Shown here piece by piece: positions 10,999 to 21,959 of a stretch of 64,000 bases of DNA. Origin of the DNA: Eutreptiella sp. 'Long Island Sound 2002'. Taxonomy: Eukaryota > Euglenozoa > Euglenophyceae > Eutreptiales > Eutreptiaceae. Position 1 is the first letter of the stretch. Every line of letters begins with the position of its first letter. A model generated the notes under the pieces. It ran no database searches. It saw nothing but the letters and a program-made list of their open reading frames with translations, and was not told where the DNA came from. Position numbers and translations under genes: made by a program. The stretch spans positions 163,997,872 through 164,061,871 of the forward strand of contig OZ038380.1 in NCBI GenBank assembly GCA_964036045.1, in the 5' to 3' direction.

Positions 10999-13900
10999 AT
11001 CCGACCCAACAAACTGCTCCCTTGAATAAGATAAGACTGCTCCCACCTGCATCCAAAACACGCCTTGCGGTGTTCAATGCCAATGGAATCTGCGCAGAAG
11101 TAACCTCTTCTGGTCAACGGAAACGACGCGTGGACTTCATCACAAAATTTTTAGTACAAAAAGAGGTCTCTGTCATGGGGATACTGGAGCACCACCTCAG
11201 TGCGCCCGAAGATCTGATCCGTTTGCAGGAACACTTCAAAGCTTTCAACTTCAATTTTTATGCCCCACTCTCCCCACAGGGCAGAGGTGGTGCAAGCGTT
11301 GCCTTCAGGCAGGACTGGTCCATGCCATCACCCCCAGAGCCCATCCCCATCCCTACACACCCTAGGCTGCAGTCAAGAATGATGTTGGTCAAGTTACTTT
11401 CCTCCTTCGGGGCCTGTTACCCAATATTGGTGGCCCACTTCCACCATGAGGCCAAATTGAGGCAAGCGCAATGGACAGCCCTACATCAATTTTTTGTCCA
11501 CAGACAGGAAAGGATTATACTATTGGCAGACCATAATTCATTCATCCTGCCCCACAGAGATGTTGCCTGCCCCCCACAATCCATTGATTATGAGGTGACT
11601 GCAGCTAGAAAAGTCGAGACCCAATTCCTAGCCACCAATGAACTGATGGACGCCTATCCATTTGCGCATGAAGCCAAATCGGTGTCGGCACATTTGGAAG
11701 GATGGACTTGGGGCTTCCCTGCGGCAACACCAAACAAACCACCGGCCGGGAACAAACGCAAACACAGTCATACGACACAAGACGCACCACAAGTAAAACC
11801 ACCCCCAAAACACCACAGGACCACGGCGACGCCACCAGCCAACCACACACACGGCACAACAGTAAAGGATCGCAGAAGGCGCATTGACAGAATCCACTTC
11901 CCGACTGAACTCTCTGAGTATGCTACAGGATGCTATCCTCTATTCCTAGGCGCCTCCGACCACAAGTGTGTCTTAATGACAATGGACCCACCGCCGCAAT
12001 CGAACACTGCAAAGCGCTCCCGCTGCCCGACAAATTTTTTGCATAATCAAGAACTGGTCGACACACTGAAAGCAGAGGTGAAGGGGTTACGCTCAGAGGG
12101 CTTCTTTTGGTGGAAGGACGCACAACAAATCATTATGCGCACTGCCATCGACTACCAGAAGCACCACAACCCCTCGGGTTTCACCAACATACAGGCACTC
12201 GTCATGGAGTGCTCCACTACACATATCTCGCCACTGGCATGGGATCATTTGAATGACCTGGGCTGCCACCCACCAGACCCCTCCTCTGCCTATTCTATGT
12301 TGGTGATGTTACAGGCTCAGTCAGAGGGTGAACAGGCCAGGGAACAGGTACAGCGACAACTGAAGGAAAGTCTTGACACAGCCAACACGGCAAAGGACAA
12401 GTCAAGAGAGCTTTGGAGACTCCTCCAGCAACTCAAAATAGAACGAAAGCTCTCATGCTTGCGGACAACCACCGGCCAGTCCCTACACTCAGCTGACGCG
12501 GTCGCCCACGACATCACCAGCAAGCTGAAGTCTACCATGCAGGCCACTGGTGCCTCTGAGGATGCATGCCGGCAATATCTGCACCCCTTCTTTCATGGCA
12601 AAAACACACAGTCACTATTCCGCATGCTCACGAAACCGATAGATCTAGATCTGATTCAGGCAGCCCTATTGTCTTTGCATCCCACGTCTTCCCCAGGAGA
12701 AGACCGTTTTACGGCACAAGTGTACCGTTCCTTTCTGCATGAATTTGCGCCTGTCATGTTGCGTATTGTCACACAATTTTTGGTTGATGGCACACTGCCG
12801 CAGCAGTGGACCACAGCGCTACTCAATCCCATCCCCAAGGGCTCAGGTGTGCCCACAGCAGGTGATTTACGACCGCTGGTACTCCAAAATGTGGCACTGA
12901 AATGGTTGGCAGCATCTATTTCTCTGCATCTCAAAGACCTCATCATCTATTTAACCCCACTTGAGCAAAAGGGCTTCATCCGCGGTAGATACATGTTTGA
13001 TCATTTGTATGAATCTTTCAGCTCCTGGAGGCATTACCCAGAAGCAGCCTTTCTCCCTATAGACTTTTCCAAAGCTTTTGACAGCGTTACGCACACATAT
13101 TGCTCTGTCTTCTTTCAAATGATGGGACTGCCACAGGGATATGTTCCTGCGCTGCTTCATCTGTTTCAAGCACCAATCAAACTCCTCTTACCACAAGGAA
13201 TCATGCATCTGCATGGATACTCCCCCACGTCAGGAGTCAGGCAGGGCTGCCCTCTCTCACCCATCTTGTTCTCGATGCTCATTTCACCAATAATTGGCCA
13301 TTTGCGCTCACTGAACCACGACATCCGCTCACTTTTGTATGCAGACGATTTACCGATTATTCTACCTTTTCTCCGGCATCTCTGTGTGAAATTGATTCAT
13401 GGAGTTCTGCACGAGCTTGCTCTCTTCACCAGGATCACGGGGCTCAGGGTCAATTTCGACAAGTCGGCAATTCTGTTGAAAGGCACATGGAACCTGCATC
13501 ACAAATCACTCATCAACTCTCTCCCGATTGCCATCAAACCATCCGCTAAATACCTTGGGGTACTGTTAGGCAATGCGACACCCGAAGAGTCATTTGCTCC
13601 GGCACTGCAAAAGGCTCTCCACCGAGCGGTGCGCATGCAAGAATGGGGACTGACACTCCAGCAACGCATGAAACTACTCAAACAATGGATATTGCCTGTA
13701 CTGACGGTACCAGCACGCATCATCTTCCCCACAAAGGCGATCTGTGCCCAACTGGCGGACGTGTACCGCATTGCACTCAAATTGAACCCGTGGGGCATCA
13801 CTCTCCCCATCCTGGGGCTACCTGTATCGGAAGGGGGTTTCTCACTCATGCCCCCGAAATCTTTTTTGATGTGGCAACACGCCTCCATGTTTTTGCAGCA

Positions 13901-15893
13901 CGTCAAAGAACCAGCGACAATTTTCAACATCCTAGCCGTTTGCTTCAAGCACTGGGCCCAGAGATACGGAGTGCACTGCACCTCGGCAACCCTTCCTTTC
14001 TTCAGCATGGGACCGGTTCCTTACAGCACCATGCCTACCATGGCCTTTGCCGCCAACGCATACTCAGTCACCATGAATTTGGCTTCACCCACTCTGCCAG
14101 CAATAGAACCGGCCCTGCTACCACTGTGGCACAATCGCTTGTTTGCGAAATCGTCAGGCAGGACCTACTACTCCCCATCGCTGATTCGTAAAAATGTGCT
14201 ATTTCTCAGAGACATCGTCCAGAGTCCAGAATTGTGCGGAGCACTACCACACACGTGGAAATCTGTGTATCGATTGCACAAGCGAAAGCTGTTATTACTG
14301 CGCAGTTCCCCCCCTGCAGTACATCATGTGCCGAGCTTTTGGTTCCATTGGCAATCCTCGGCTCTGTCCAGGCAGCTAGCCAAGCCGAACAATTTCTGCA
14401 CCAGACAATCCAGGGACACATGGAAGGCCCTCATGGCCCTACAGTTACCAGACACGGACAGGCATTTGCTTTACAGGGCATTATGGCGTAAACTCCCGAC
14501 GGGACAACGCCAAGCAAGAATGAACCCGGGACAGGCCAACTGCCCTATTGATGGGGTGCCTGAAACCCACAAGCATCTCTGCACGGACTGTCGCTTTTTG
14601 AAAATTGCTTTTGACTGCATCAACAAGGCGTATGCGCCCATTGTGATTGAAGGCAACCCCATCTCTTCTGTGTCCGCATTGGTCTGGGATACCCCCTCCC
14701 TTAGCTTGAGTACTGCGCCAGGACTTCTGGCCTGGTCGGCCATCGTGGTCAACTGGGGTCTGCGAACATCAGCACGGATTAAGGGTTTCACCGTCACGTG
14801 GGAAAACTTCCTGACTGGCTGGGTGAAAAAACTAACCACTTGGCAACAATACCCCCTGAGGTGGCTGCCCACTGCTGAGCTAAGCATATTTACGGAATGC
14901 GTCCTGCAGCTTTTGGAAGAGGGTAAGTTGGTTCACCCCAACCTCTCCTGTTCTGCTAATTTGCCGAGGCCACGACGCACGGGCAATAACGCCAAGATGG
15001 CCAGGAAACTGGCTGCAAAGCAAGAGTTTGCCTCCCAACTGGAGGGAATCGTGGCACAAGGGCTGACCCAGATATATACGGACGGCTCATCAGAAAGGGT
15101 CCTGCCCATAGGGTATATCGGTGGATACGGAGTACATGTGCCGAACACACTGGATCTAGGGGCACCTATGCCTGCACACCTGCCTCAAACAAATAATGCT
15201 GCTGAGGTGTACGCAGTGACACAGGGGCTAAAAATTTTCCCACAAGCAAACTTGGCCCTGATGACAGACTCTGCCTTGGTCTACCTGGGAGCCACCGGCG
15301 CAGCGCGAATCTGAAAAATCCGTGGCTGGCACGGATCACACGGCCCCATACTACACCCCGAGCTATGGGAAGAGTTGCTACAGCTCATCGCGGGCCACCA
15401 AGGTATACTGAGTTGGTACAAGGTCCCATCTCATGTGCAGATAGAGGGTAATGAACGTGCCAATGATTTGGCAGAATGGGGACGGCAACAAAACCCGCTA
15501 TACCCTGAACCCCCCGGGGACAGAGAGGAGGGCAGGGCAAGCACGGAAGCGAACCACAGCAAAGTGATCATTTTTTCACACAAGCACCCATCCCCCCCCG
15601 AGCCCGCAGAACGTGCAGGTTCAGCCCCACCCCCAGTGGTGCAAGAACCCTCGACACCGCCGTGTGCGACACCGTCCGCTCCCATGTCAGGCACACAGTC
15701 AGATGCACACAACATGGTGACACCCCTCGTGACACCTATTAGAGTACCGGTCAGTGCCTCCCCATTGTGCAGAGATACACCCGCCCGCCTGCTTTTGAAT
15801 GAGCTGGACCTATGTCTCATGGATGAACCTGTAAGTCATCAGAGTGGATCTCTCTCTGAGACCACCGTGTCTTTCACCTCCACAGAGGATTAG
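10995..15893 (+). CDS. LINE ORF2: endonuclease-reverse transcriptase-RNase H, one in-frame TGA
   Basis: ORF2 nicks target DNA and reverse-transcribes the element RNA at the nick. Residues ~22-330 form an APE-type endonuclease: LAVFNANGI near the start, an ADHN variant of the usual GDFN (178-181), RIDRI (296-300) and SDH (321-323). The RT follows, with the conserved LRPLVL region (625-630), DFSKAFD (690-696), GVRQGCPLSP and YADD (782-785). A Cys/His cluster near 1183-1200 resembles the zf-RVT finger but reads CPID instead of CPxC. RNase H begins at YTDGSS (~1360) with TDSA downstream. TGA at 15312-15314 (codon 1440) interrupts it. The same frame continues with the RNase H end (SHV..GNERANDLA, ~1477-1493) and a Pro/Ser-rich tail to TAG 15891-15893. 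Apart from that codon the 1632-codon frame is intact. Confidence 0.9.
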
Positions 15894-16637
15894 ATTCAGT
15901 CTCAGGCCTCGCAGGACAGTCTATTCACGGTATCAGGGAGTGAAAACCATTCGGCCCCGCGGCCAACCAAATGCAGGCATTTCAACACGCCTAGTCCGGT
16001 GCCATCAAGCCCCGCCTCAGTGGACATACACTCACACGGAACAAACATGTACTCACCCAGCTTGCCGGCACGTTCCAACAGACAGCCTGTATACTCGCCG
16101 CGGCAACCAGCATCCCCTCTGGCACCAGACACGCCGAATTTCTGGCACTGCTCGATTTGTGACACTGATTGCTCAGGGCACTCCCCACCAGAGTCACCTA
16201 CCACCCCGGACTCTGGCTGTTTTGAGATGTAGGGGCCTTCTCCCATGTCTGAATGAACATGCAAGAAAGCACCTGATCCGCACTTGAATTCGTGGTGACG
16301 ATAGGGTATGATGGCCTCTGTACCCCGTCACGCTAAACCCCTGATAGAGGTCCTCCCCATGCCCCCAAGAGGTCCCCCCCCGGGTGACCTTGAGCGCAGT
16401 CCAATTTGGCTCCGGTGCCAGTGGATGTTCTGCGGCACGGAGCCATAGGCCTGTACGACTATTGTGTCTAGTCACGATCATGTACGGGACGTCGAGTTCA
16501 GCTCAGACGTCAGCACAACCAGGTTGTGATTACTACATGCCCACGCTCACCCCCCCGCCAAGTGACGGCGCAGGACCACTGCCGCCGAGCTTGACTCGAT
16601 TGTGCAAGTTTTGAACGTCTCCCTCCACATAGACAGT
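15894..16637 (+). other. LINE 3' region
   Basis: No convincing gene; open frames are Pro/Ser/Thr-rich remnants. It lies between the ORF2 stop and the first tRNA-like segment and belongs to the element if the 17331 border is right. Confidence 0.5.
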
Positions 16638-16643
16638 ATGGGA

Positions 16644-16712
16644 GGCAGTGTGGTGTAGTGGTTAACATCGTCAACTGTCGTCACATAGATCGCCGGTTCG
16701 AAACACGGCCTG
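16644..16712 (+). repeat. tRNA-like (SINE-type) segment in the LINE 3' region
   Basis: Contains an A-box-like TGGTGTAGTGG (16651-16661) and a B-box-like GGTTCGAAACA (16695-16705) with tRNA spacing of 44 bases. The T-arm can pair only as GCCG/CGGC and no good acceptor stem forms, so this looks like a tRNA-derived relic and not a working tRNA. Confidence 0.5.
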
Positions 16713-16972
16713 TAGCAGTGCTCACCCCCACCGGCCTCGCCCGACCGGGGACTGGGGCCCCTCCCGTTGCTTTCTATTTTTTCTCACTGGCCTTAACTAT
16801 TTTTTCCCCACTGAGCTGCTACAGCTCCCCTTTTACAATCATCAATTAGAAAAATGTGCCCAGGCGCCTGCAGCAGTGCGCCCCGCCACCGCCCACGCCC
16901 GATGGGAGGCTGCCACCCCACCCGTTGCTTGCCTTTGCCCGAGCCGCCGCTCCGCTTGATCCACTTCTGGCA

Positions 16973-17044
16973 GCCCGGGCAGCGGGATTCGAACCTGGGA
17001 CCAGCGAAGCTGGAGTCCAGGGTGCTTCCACTGAAGCACGGGGC
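16973..17044 (-). tRNA. tRNA-like sequence, probably degenerate
   Basis: Read on the minus strand: a 72-base stretch starting GCCCCGTGCTTCAGTGGAAG with an A-box (17027-17038) and a perfect B-box GGTTCGAATCC (16985-16995). GCTTC/GAAGC can form a D-arm and GCCC/GGGC a partial acceptor stem. The anticodon region prefers a longer hairpin (CCTGG..CCAGC/GCTGG..CCAGG), so the cloverleaf is imperfect. ACTCCA in the expected place hints at tRNA-Trp or -Gln ancestry. Together with the segment at 16644 it makes two tRNA-like blocks of opposite orientation at the LINE 3' end. Confidence 0.45.
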
Positions 17045-17330
17045 ACCTCACCCGCGATGGGATACCCCATACACACAGCCACATGGCACACATGCGTTTG
17101 CCACGCCCCTTGATTTTTCTGGTAATGTACACAGATAGTGGAGCACCCCAACCAAGAAGGGGACACATGGAGCCTGTGTGATTGAACTGCACATGCATGC
17201 ACTGACGTGAAGAACTTATGGTTGTACGACAGGCGGTGGTGGACGTCTTTTTTTTGCACTGTGCATCCCCGCGTTACCCTGGGGTGCTAGTGGTGGACGT
17301 CTGTACGTTTCAGCAAACCACCTTTATGGC
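17045..17330 (+). other. LINE 3' terminal segment
   Basis: Unique sequence with a short direct repeat (GGTGGTGGACGTCT around 17234 and GTGGTGGACGTCT around 17290) up to the border with the minisatellite. No gene. Confidence 0.45.
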
Positions 17331-17862
17331 CAACCCGCTAGAACCTCCATTGTGTGAACCGTCTTTGGATCTCCATTGTTTGAACAGGCTTGGATTTCCA
17401 TTGTGTGACCTGGCTTGAGCCTCCATTATGTGAACCGGCTTGGATCTCCATTATGTGAACCGGCTTGGATCTCCATTGTGTGAACCCGCTTCGATCTCCA
17501 TTGTGTGAACCGGCTTGGATCTCCATTGTGTGAACCGGCTTGCATCTCCATTGTGTGGACCTGCTTGAACTTCCATTGTGTGAACCGGCGTGGATCTCCG
17601 TTGCGTCAACAGGTTGGAACCTCCATTGTGTGAACCGTTTTTGGATCTCCATTGTGTGAACTGGCTTTGATTTCCATTGTGTGAACTGGCCTGGATCTCC
17701 ATTGGTGACCCGGCTTGGATCTCCATTGCGTCGACCGGGTGGAACCTCCATTGTGTGAACCGGCTTGGATCTCCATTGTGTGAACCGTCTTTGGATCTCC
17801 ATTGTGTGAACCAGCTAGGGTCTCTTGGATTTCCATTGTGTGACCTGGCTTGGATCTCCGAG
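17331..17862. repeat. 25-bp minisatellite, right block (about 21 copies)
   Basis: Same unit as 9981-10205 (TTGGATCTCCATTGTGTGAA and variants). It starts with CAACCCGCT at 17331-17339. Spacing of CTCCATTGTG phrases is 25 bases (17471, 17496). Confidence 0.92.
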
Positions 17863-18540
17863 GCCAGTCATTGTGGGGCAGGTGCCATACAGTGACACCA
17901 CGGCTGTGACGTGTCCATGGTTTGATGGTGTTAAGTTAAACGGCTGGGTGGAAAGATTGGCGACGTGTGGTCCACAAAAGCCATGAAGCACCCGTTGAAC
18001 GGACAGGACAAGCCATCAGAACCACGCAGCGTCCATCACCTAGCACTGTAAGGCAATGGACATGTACATAGTGGCAAGGAAACCAGAACGACGGGGTGGC
18101 AAGATTGACCTTGTGGGGTCCACCAGAGACTTGGAGCACCTACTGAACAGCCATGACGGGCGATTGTACCTAAGCAAGGTCCATCAGTTGCCTGCCGGGG
18201 TTCTCGCCCCATGCAGTGTGCATGGGGACGCGTACCGCCGACAAGAGGCCAAGGTGTGGCGCTATGACACGATGCGTAGCTGAGAGTATTTGGGGGCTTT
18301 TGTGCCCTTAAACATAAATACCACCCGTGTCGGCAATGCATGTTGTTTGCTGATTCGTGCCATTGTGCTACGAAGCATGCCATGGAGAAGGCGCCACCGA
18401 TAGCTTCATGTCGCAAATTGCATGTTGGACATGGGCTAGTACCCCAAATGGCCAAACAGAGGAATGCCAACGAGTGCCAAAGGCATGTTATGAGGCGGGA
18501 ACACCCTGATTATGTGTAGCACATGCAACATGGGACAAAG
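17863..18540. other. no gene recognised
   Basis: Single-copy sequence. A minus-strand open frame at 18036-18470 has no recognisable domain. Confidence 0.45.
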
Positions 18541-18653
18541 TTTTTTTTCGGTAGGACCCACTTTTTTCGCACCCCCCCCCCCCCCTAGGCGGGGCGCACC
18601 CCCAAAAAAATATCCCAACCGGTATCAAAAATTTTTCTCTCCCCCCCCCCCCC
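18541..18653. repeat. C-tract element, copy 2
   Basis: T-run, C15, TAGGCGGGGC, CCCCC, A7, TATCCCA, GGTAT and A5-T5, followed by a second C-run. Same order of blocks as 8078-8170. Confidence 0.4.
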
Positions 18654-18780
18654 TGGCACCTTGCTTCACTTCCAAGGAATTTGTCCCGAGTCAGGGGTTC
18701 AAGGATGAGGGAATCGGGGATCACGAGGGTGCGAGCCAAGGATTTTTGTTTGTGTCACCGAGCAGAACTGCCCCCCCTCC
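18654..18780 (+). repeat. ~120-bp interspersed repeat, copy 1 (others at 19279-19400 and 19603-19720)
   Basis: The three copies share GCACCTTGCTTCACTTCCA-like, GGATGAGGGAA-C-GGGATCAC and TTTGTGTCAC-GAGCAGAA blocks. Copies 2 and 3 also share about 40 bases upstream (TTGATTT-T-GATGT-TTTGCACCCC), giving a period of roughly 320 bases. Confidence 0.7.
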
Positions 18781-18789
18781 CTTCTAGGA

Positions 18790-19080
18790 CTGAACAGGAA
18801 GTAACAGCAACTATCCGGAGCCCATCACAAAATAACAGTAACCATCCAGGACCCACAAGAAAATAACAGCAAACATCCGTGACCCACCACGGAATAACAG
18901 CAACTATCCAGAGTGCATCGGGCAATAACAGTAACCATCCAAGACCAAGCAGGAAATAATAGGAAGCATCCAGGACCCACCGCAACATACCAGCAACTAT
19001 CCAAGGCCCATCGGGAACTAAGAGTAACCATCCAAGACCCATCAAGAAATAACAGCAAGCCTGCAAGACCCACCAAGAAC
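18790..19080. repeat. 31-bp minisatellite, about 9 copies
   Basis: Unit close to AACAGCAACCATCCAGGACC followed by CACCAGGAAAT; AACAG starts at 18834, 18865 and 18896. Lies between copies 1 and 2 of the 120-bp repeat. Confidence 0.8.
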
Positions 19081-19400
19081 AACATTTCTGTGGAACCGCT
19101 GAGAAAAAAGTTGGTGGGCCAACCAGAAAAGGTGCTCTTTAAGGATTTAGGAAGTTGTTCAGATACGTGACACAGTGCGCGCAAAGTGCCAGTACTCCCG
19201 GTATGGCCGGAAGATTCAATTGATCAGAACATATTATTGATCCCCCAAATTGATTTCTGGATGTCTTTGCACCCCGTGTTGCACCTTGCTTCACTTCCAA
19301 AGAATGTGTCCTGAGTCATGGATCAAGGATGAGGGAAGCGGGGATCACCAGGGTGCCAGCCAGGGATTTTTGTTTGTGTCACTGAGCAGAAGCCCCCCCC

Positions 19401-20009
19401 CCTCCATTTGCAGCAGCTCATTCACTTACAAAAGCCAAGAAGGGGATATCTACAGTGACTGAACGTTTGCAGATCCGCTGCACTAATGGCTGAAAACGAC
19501 TATGATGTGAGCACTTCCTCTAGGGCTGGGACATTCAGTTGAACAGTACCTCCTAGTGATTCCCCCGGTTGATTTGTAGATGTTTGTGCACCCCCGTTGC
19601 AGGTTCATTCACTTCCAGAGAATGTGTCCTGAGTCAAGGATTAAGGATGAGGGAATCGGGATCACCAGGGTGCCAGCCAGGGATTTTGGTTTGTGTCACT
19701 GAGCAGAACTCAACCCCCTCATCAGGAACGGCATTTGGCCGCTTTCCTTGTTCCCTGGTGCATGCGCTGAGGACATACCCTTTGTAGGGATGTCGTGAAC
19801 CTGACCTTTTTTTGGGTCCTCTGAGTGTGCGGACAAGCGTTTGCACCCTCTCCGCGCCCAGGGAATAGCTGAATGAACACATGCAACATTTGCCCGGCTA
19901 CAGATGTTGGTGACTTGATTGCAGCAGCGTTGACCGCTGAGCAACTAGACTAGTTGAATACGGCCAATGGCATCGTGCTGCCAGACGTTTGTGACGGGTG
20001 CATCCGTAG
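19401..20009. other. repeat copy 3 and flanking sequence
   Basis: Holds the third 120-bp repeat copy (19603-19720) and unique sequence. No gene recognised. Confidence 0.45.
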
Positions 20010-20327
20010 GCTGAGCACCTCTTCGCGGATCAAACAGGCCCACTCCACGACTCGAATAGCAAGGCAGCCGCTCGCCGGGCAACTGCGCAAGACGTACAGC
20101 GCCGCTTCATCCATTTGGGCGAGAAGAACAAGGGACACCGCGTCTTTCGCTTCTGTTGTGCTGCTCACAGCTGTGCAGCTTGGCGGCGCGTGAAGGAGAT
20201 TGGTGACAGGAAGTGGCACTTCATCGAATCAAATCAGCATACAGTGCCACTGCTCCGGGACCAATATGATTTTAAGAATATGCAGGCTACAAAAAATCCA
20301 AGAATTTCAAGAACGTGTGCAGCCTAG
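20010..20327 (+). pseudogene. zinc-finger fragment, MULE/FLYWCH-like
   Basis: Open frame from after TAG 20007-20009 to TAG 20325-20327. It contains FRFCCAAHSCAAWRRVKEIG followed by DRKWHFIESNQHT, a pattern (Cys-x5-Cys, then Trp and a closing Asn-x-His) like the WRKY/GCM-fold zinc fingers at the N-terminus of Mutator-type (FAR1/FLYWCH) transposases. The rest of a transposase is absent, so this is probably a fragment. A host transcription-factor exon is the alternative. Confidence 0.35.
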
Positions 20328-20535
20328 GAAATTCGCCCGTATTCCATGACTTCATCAACCCAGCATGTGCATGAAACAAGATGGTTACCCGTACCACCTC
20401 AAGGGCGGATGTACCATGCTCCTTGTTTCATGCAACATTCACATGCAAAAAAATGCCAACACATGCTACATGCACATGCAACGAATTGCCAACACATGTA
20501 TGTCCAATAACTTCCAACTCTTGTGCGTTTCGTCC
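20328..20535. other. short AT-richer spacer
   Basis: Contains short repeats of ACATGCAA/CCAACACATG (20439-20500). No gene. Confidence 0.5.
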
Positions 20536-21051
20536 TCAAGGGGGAGTGCCTTGCAATAACACCCATTTCCCCTTTGGCCCATATTCCTCCAAGGGAGGCA
20601 ATGCTTGGTTCCACAACACTCCATCAAAATTCAGGACATATTCACCCTTGTGGTTGCCCGTGTGGTAAAATTTTGAAAAACGGCCGATTTCCCACCCCAC
20701 TTCGCGGCCGTAATCCAATGCAATGCACAACTTGAGTTTTTTTAAGTTGTGCATTGCCATGTCCTCGGGGGGTTGGGGGAGGATCGCAGCCCATGCAGGC
20801 TTCACGAAATGCCCTTGTTGGTCAACATTCACGGGCCCAAGCACCTCCGAACCATCCGATCCCCCATCCGAATCAACCTCATGCACTTCATTCTCATTAT
20901 CACCGCCTTCCTCTTCATTTGCATCATCATCTTCCTCTTCATCTTCCTCCTCTTCATCTTCCTCCTCCGAATCACTTTCAGATGGAACATCACCACCATC
21001 AGCCAAGCTGAAAGTGTACTCCTCCTCCAAACCTTGGAGCTTAAAGAAAGT
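20536..21051 (-). CDS. acidic protein exon, transposase N-terminus-like
   Basis: A 164-codon minus-strand frame that ends at 20536 and starts after a stop around 21055. A possible acceptor (CTTTCTTTAAG) precedes it, so the first Met may lie in another exon. About 50 residues of Glu/Asp-rich low-complexity sequence are followed by GREVGWEIGRFSKFYHTGNH and LPPLEEYGPKGKWVLLQ. The acidic run followed by a small Trp/Tyr beta-rich module recalls N-terminal regions of protist piggyBac-like (PGBD) transposase proteins. No DDE domain is present nearby. The frame is intact, but function is inferred only by resemblance. Confidence 0.4.
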   Translation of the reverse strand, partial: TFFKLQGLEEEYTFSLADGGDVPSESDSEEEDEEEEDEEEDDDANEEEGGDNENEVHEVDSDGGSDGSEVLGPVNVDQQGHFVKPAWAAILPQPPEDMAMHNLKKLKLCIALDYGREVGWEIGRFSKFYHTGNHKGEYVLNFDGVLWNQALPPLEEYGPKGKWVLLQGTPP

Positions 21052-21059
21052 TTAAAAGA

Positions 21060-21850
21060 GTTCTTTCAACTCTTTGTTGTGCCTCTCCTGCTGCTTGCTG
21101 CTGGTGTAGGGTTCCTGCTGCTTGTTTTCAATGATGAAAATGTTTTGTTGTTGAAATACGACCAATTCAGGATAACCCAAGCCAGAGATGAGCAAGTAGA
21201 AGACAAACAGGATCAAAGCATGAAGGGCTGCAGTCACAATGAGTTAGATAGAGAAAGATATCAACAATAGACCACAGCAATAAACATTCAATGCAACTCA
21301 GGTAGAAATATTTTACATAATTGAGAAAAACTGATTGGAAAACTGCCCCAAGGGCTCACACTCTCCATAGTGCCATCTTGAGATGTGCACTCTTTTTTTT
21401 TGGGTCCCATGGGTGCTGAGGTGGCATGGCTTGTTGCGCTGAGGTCACTGAGAAAAGTTTATAGTGGTTTCAGCACTGTGTTTTTGTCTCTCCTGCTGCT
21501 TGCTGCTGGTGTAGGGTTTCCTGCTGCTTGTTTTTGGAGATGAAAACCTTTTGTTTGCAGAAATAGAGTCAATCCAGGATAACCCAAGCCAGAGGTGTGC
21601 AAGGAGAAGAGAATCAGGATCAAAGCATGAAGGGCTGCAGTGTAAACAGTGAAAGATGATTGGATATTGACAGAAACTGCAACTCAGGTCAAATCGGAAT
21701 GCATATTCACAAAGATAGCTGAAATGTTTTGGAAAAGAGTTGGAAAACTGCCCCATGGTCACTCTATCTCCATAGTGCCATCTCAGTTTTGTTTTGGGTC
21801 GCATATGTGCTGAGGTGGCAGGGCATGTGGCGATGAGGTCACTGCCATGT
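21060..21850 (-). repeat. ~400-bp unit in tandem duplicate (SINE body)
   Basis: 21085-21450 and 21488-21843 share CTCCTGCTGCTTGCTGCTGG, CAGGATAACCCAAGCCAGA, GGATCAAAGCATGAAGGGCT and CTCCATAGTGCCATCT in the same order, about 403 bases apart. The tRNA-like head at 21880-21955 lies just upstream on the minus strand, so together they look like a SINE with a duplicated body. Confidence 0.65.
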
Positions 21851-21879
21851 CACATGGGATCTTCCTACTTAGCTAGGCT

Positions 21880-21955
21880 GACAAGGAATTGAACCCAGGA
21901 ACTCTCAAAAAGAGGTGCCCAGCCCCCTAGGGTGCATACCACTAGGATAGCTAAG
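21880..21955 (-). repeat. tRNA-derived SINE head
   Basis: Minus strand: A-box-like TAGCTATCCTAGTGG (21953-21939) and B-box GGTTCAATTCC (21895-21885) at normal tRNA spacing, with no proper acceptor stem. RNA polymerase III promoter relic. Confidence 0.6.
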
Positions 21956-21959
21956 AATT

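Larger units (their letters stand above)
10206..17330 (+). mobile_element. non-LTR (LINE-type) retrotransposon
   Basis: A 7.1-kb element defined by the abrupt change from 25-bp minisatellite to unique sequence on both sides and by the CAACCCGCT direct repeat. Order: decayed ORF1, ORF2 (APE endonuclease, reverse transcriptase, RNase H), then about 1.4 kb of 3' sequence with two tRNA-like segments. There is no obvious poly(A) tail. The 5' end directly enters the ORF1 frame, so the copy may be slightly 5'-truncated. Stop codons in ORF1 and one in ORF2 indicate an inactive copy. Confidence 0.85.
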
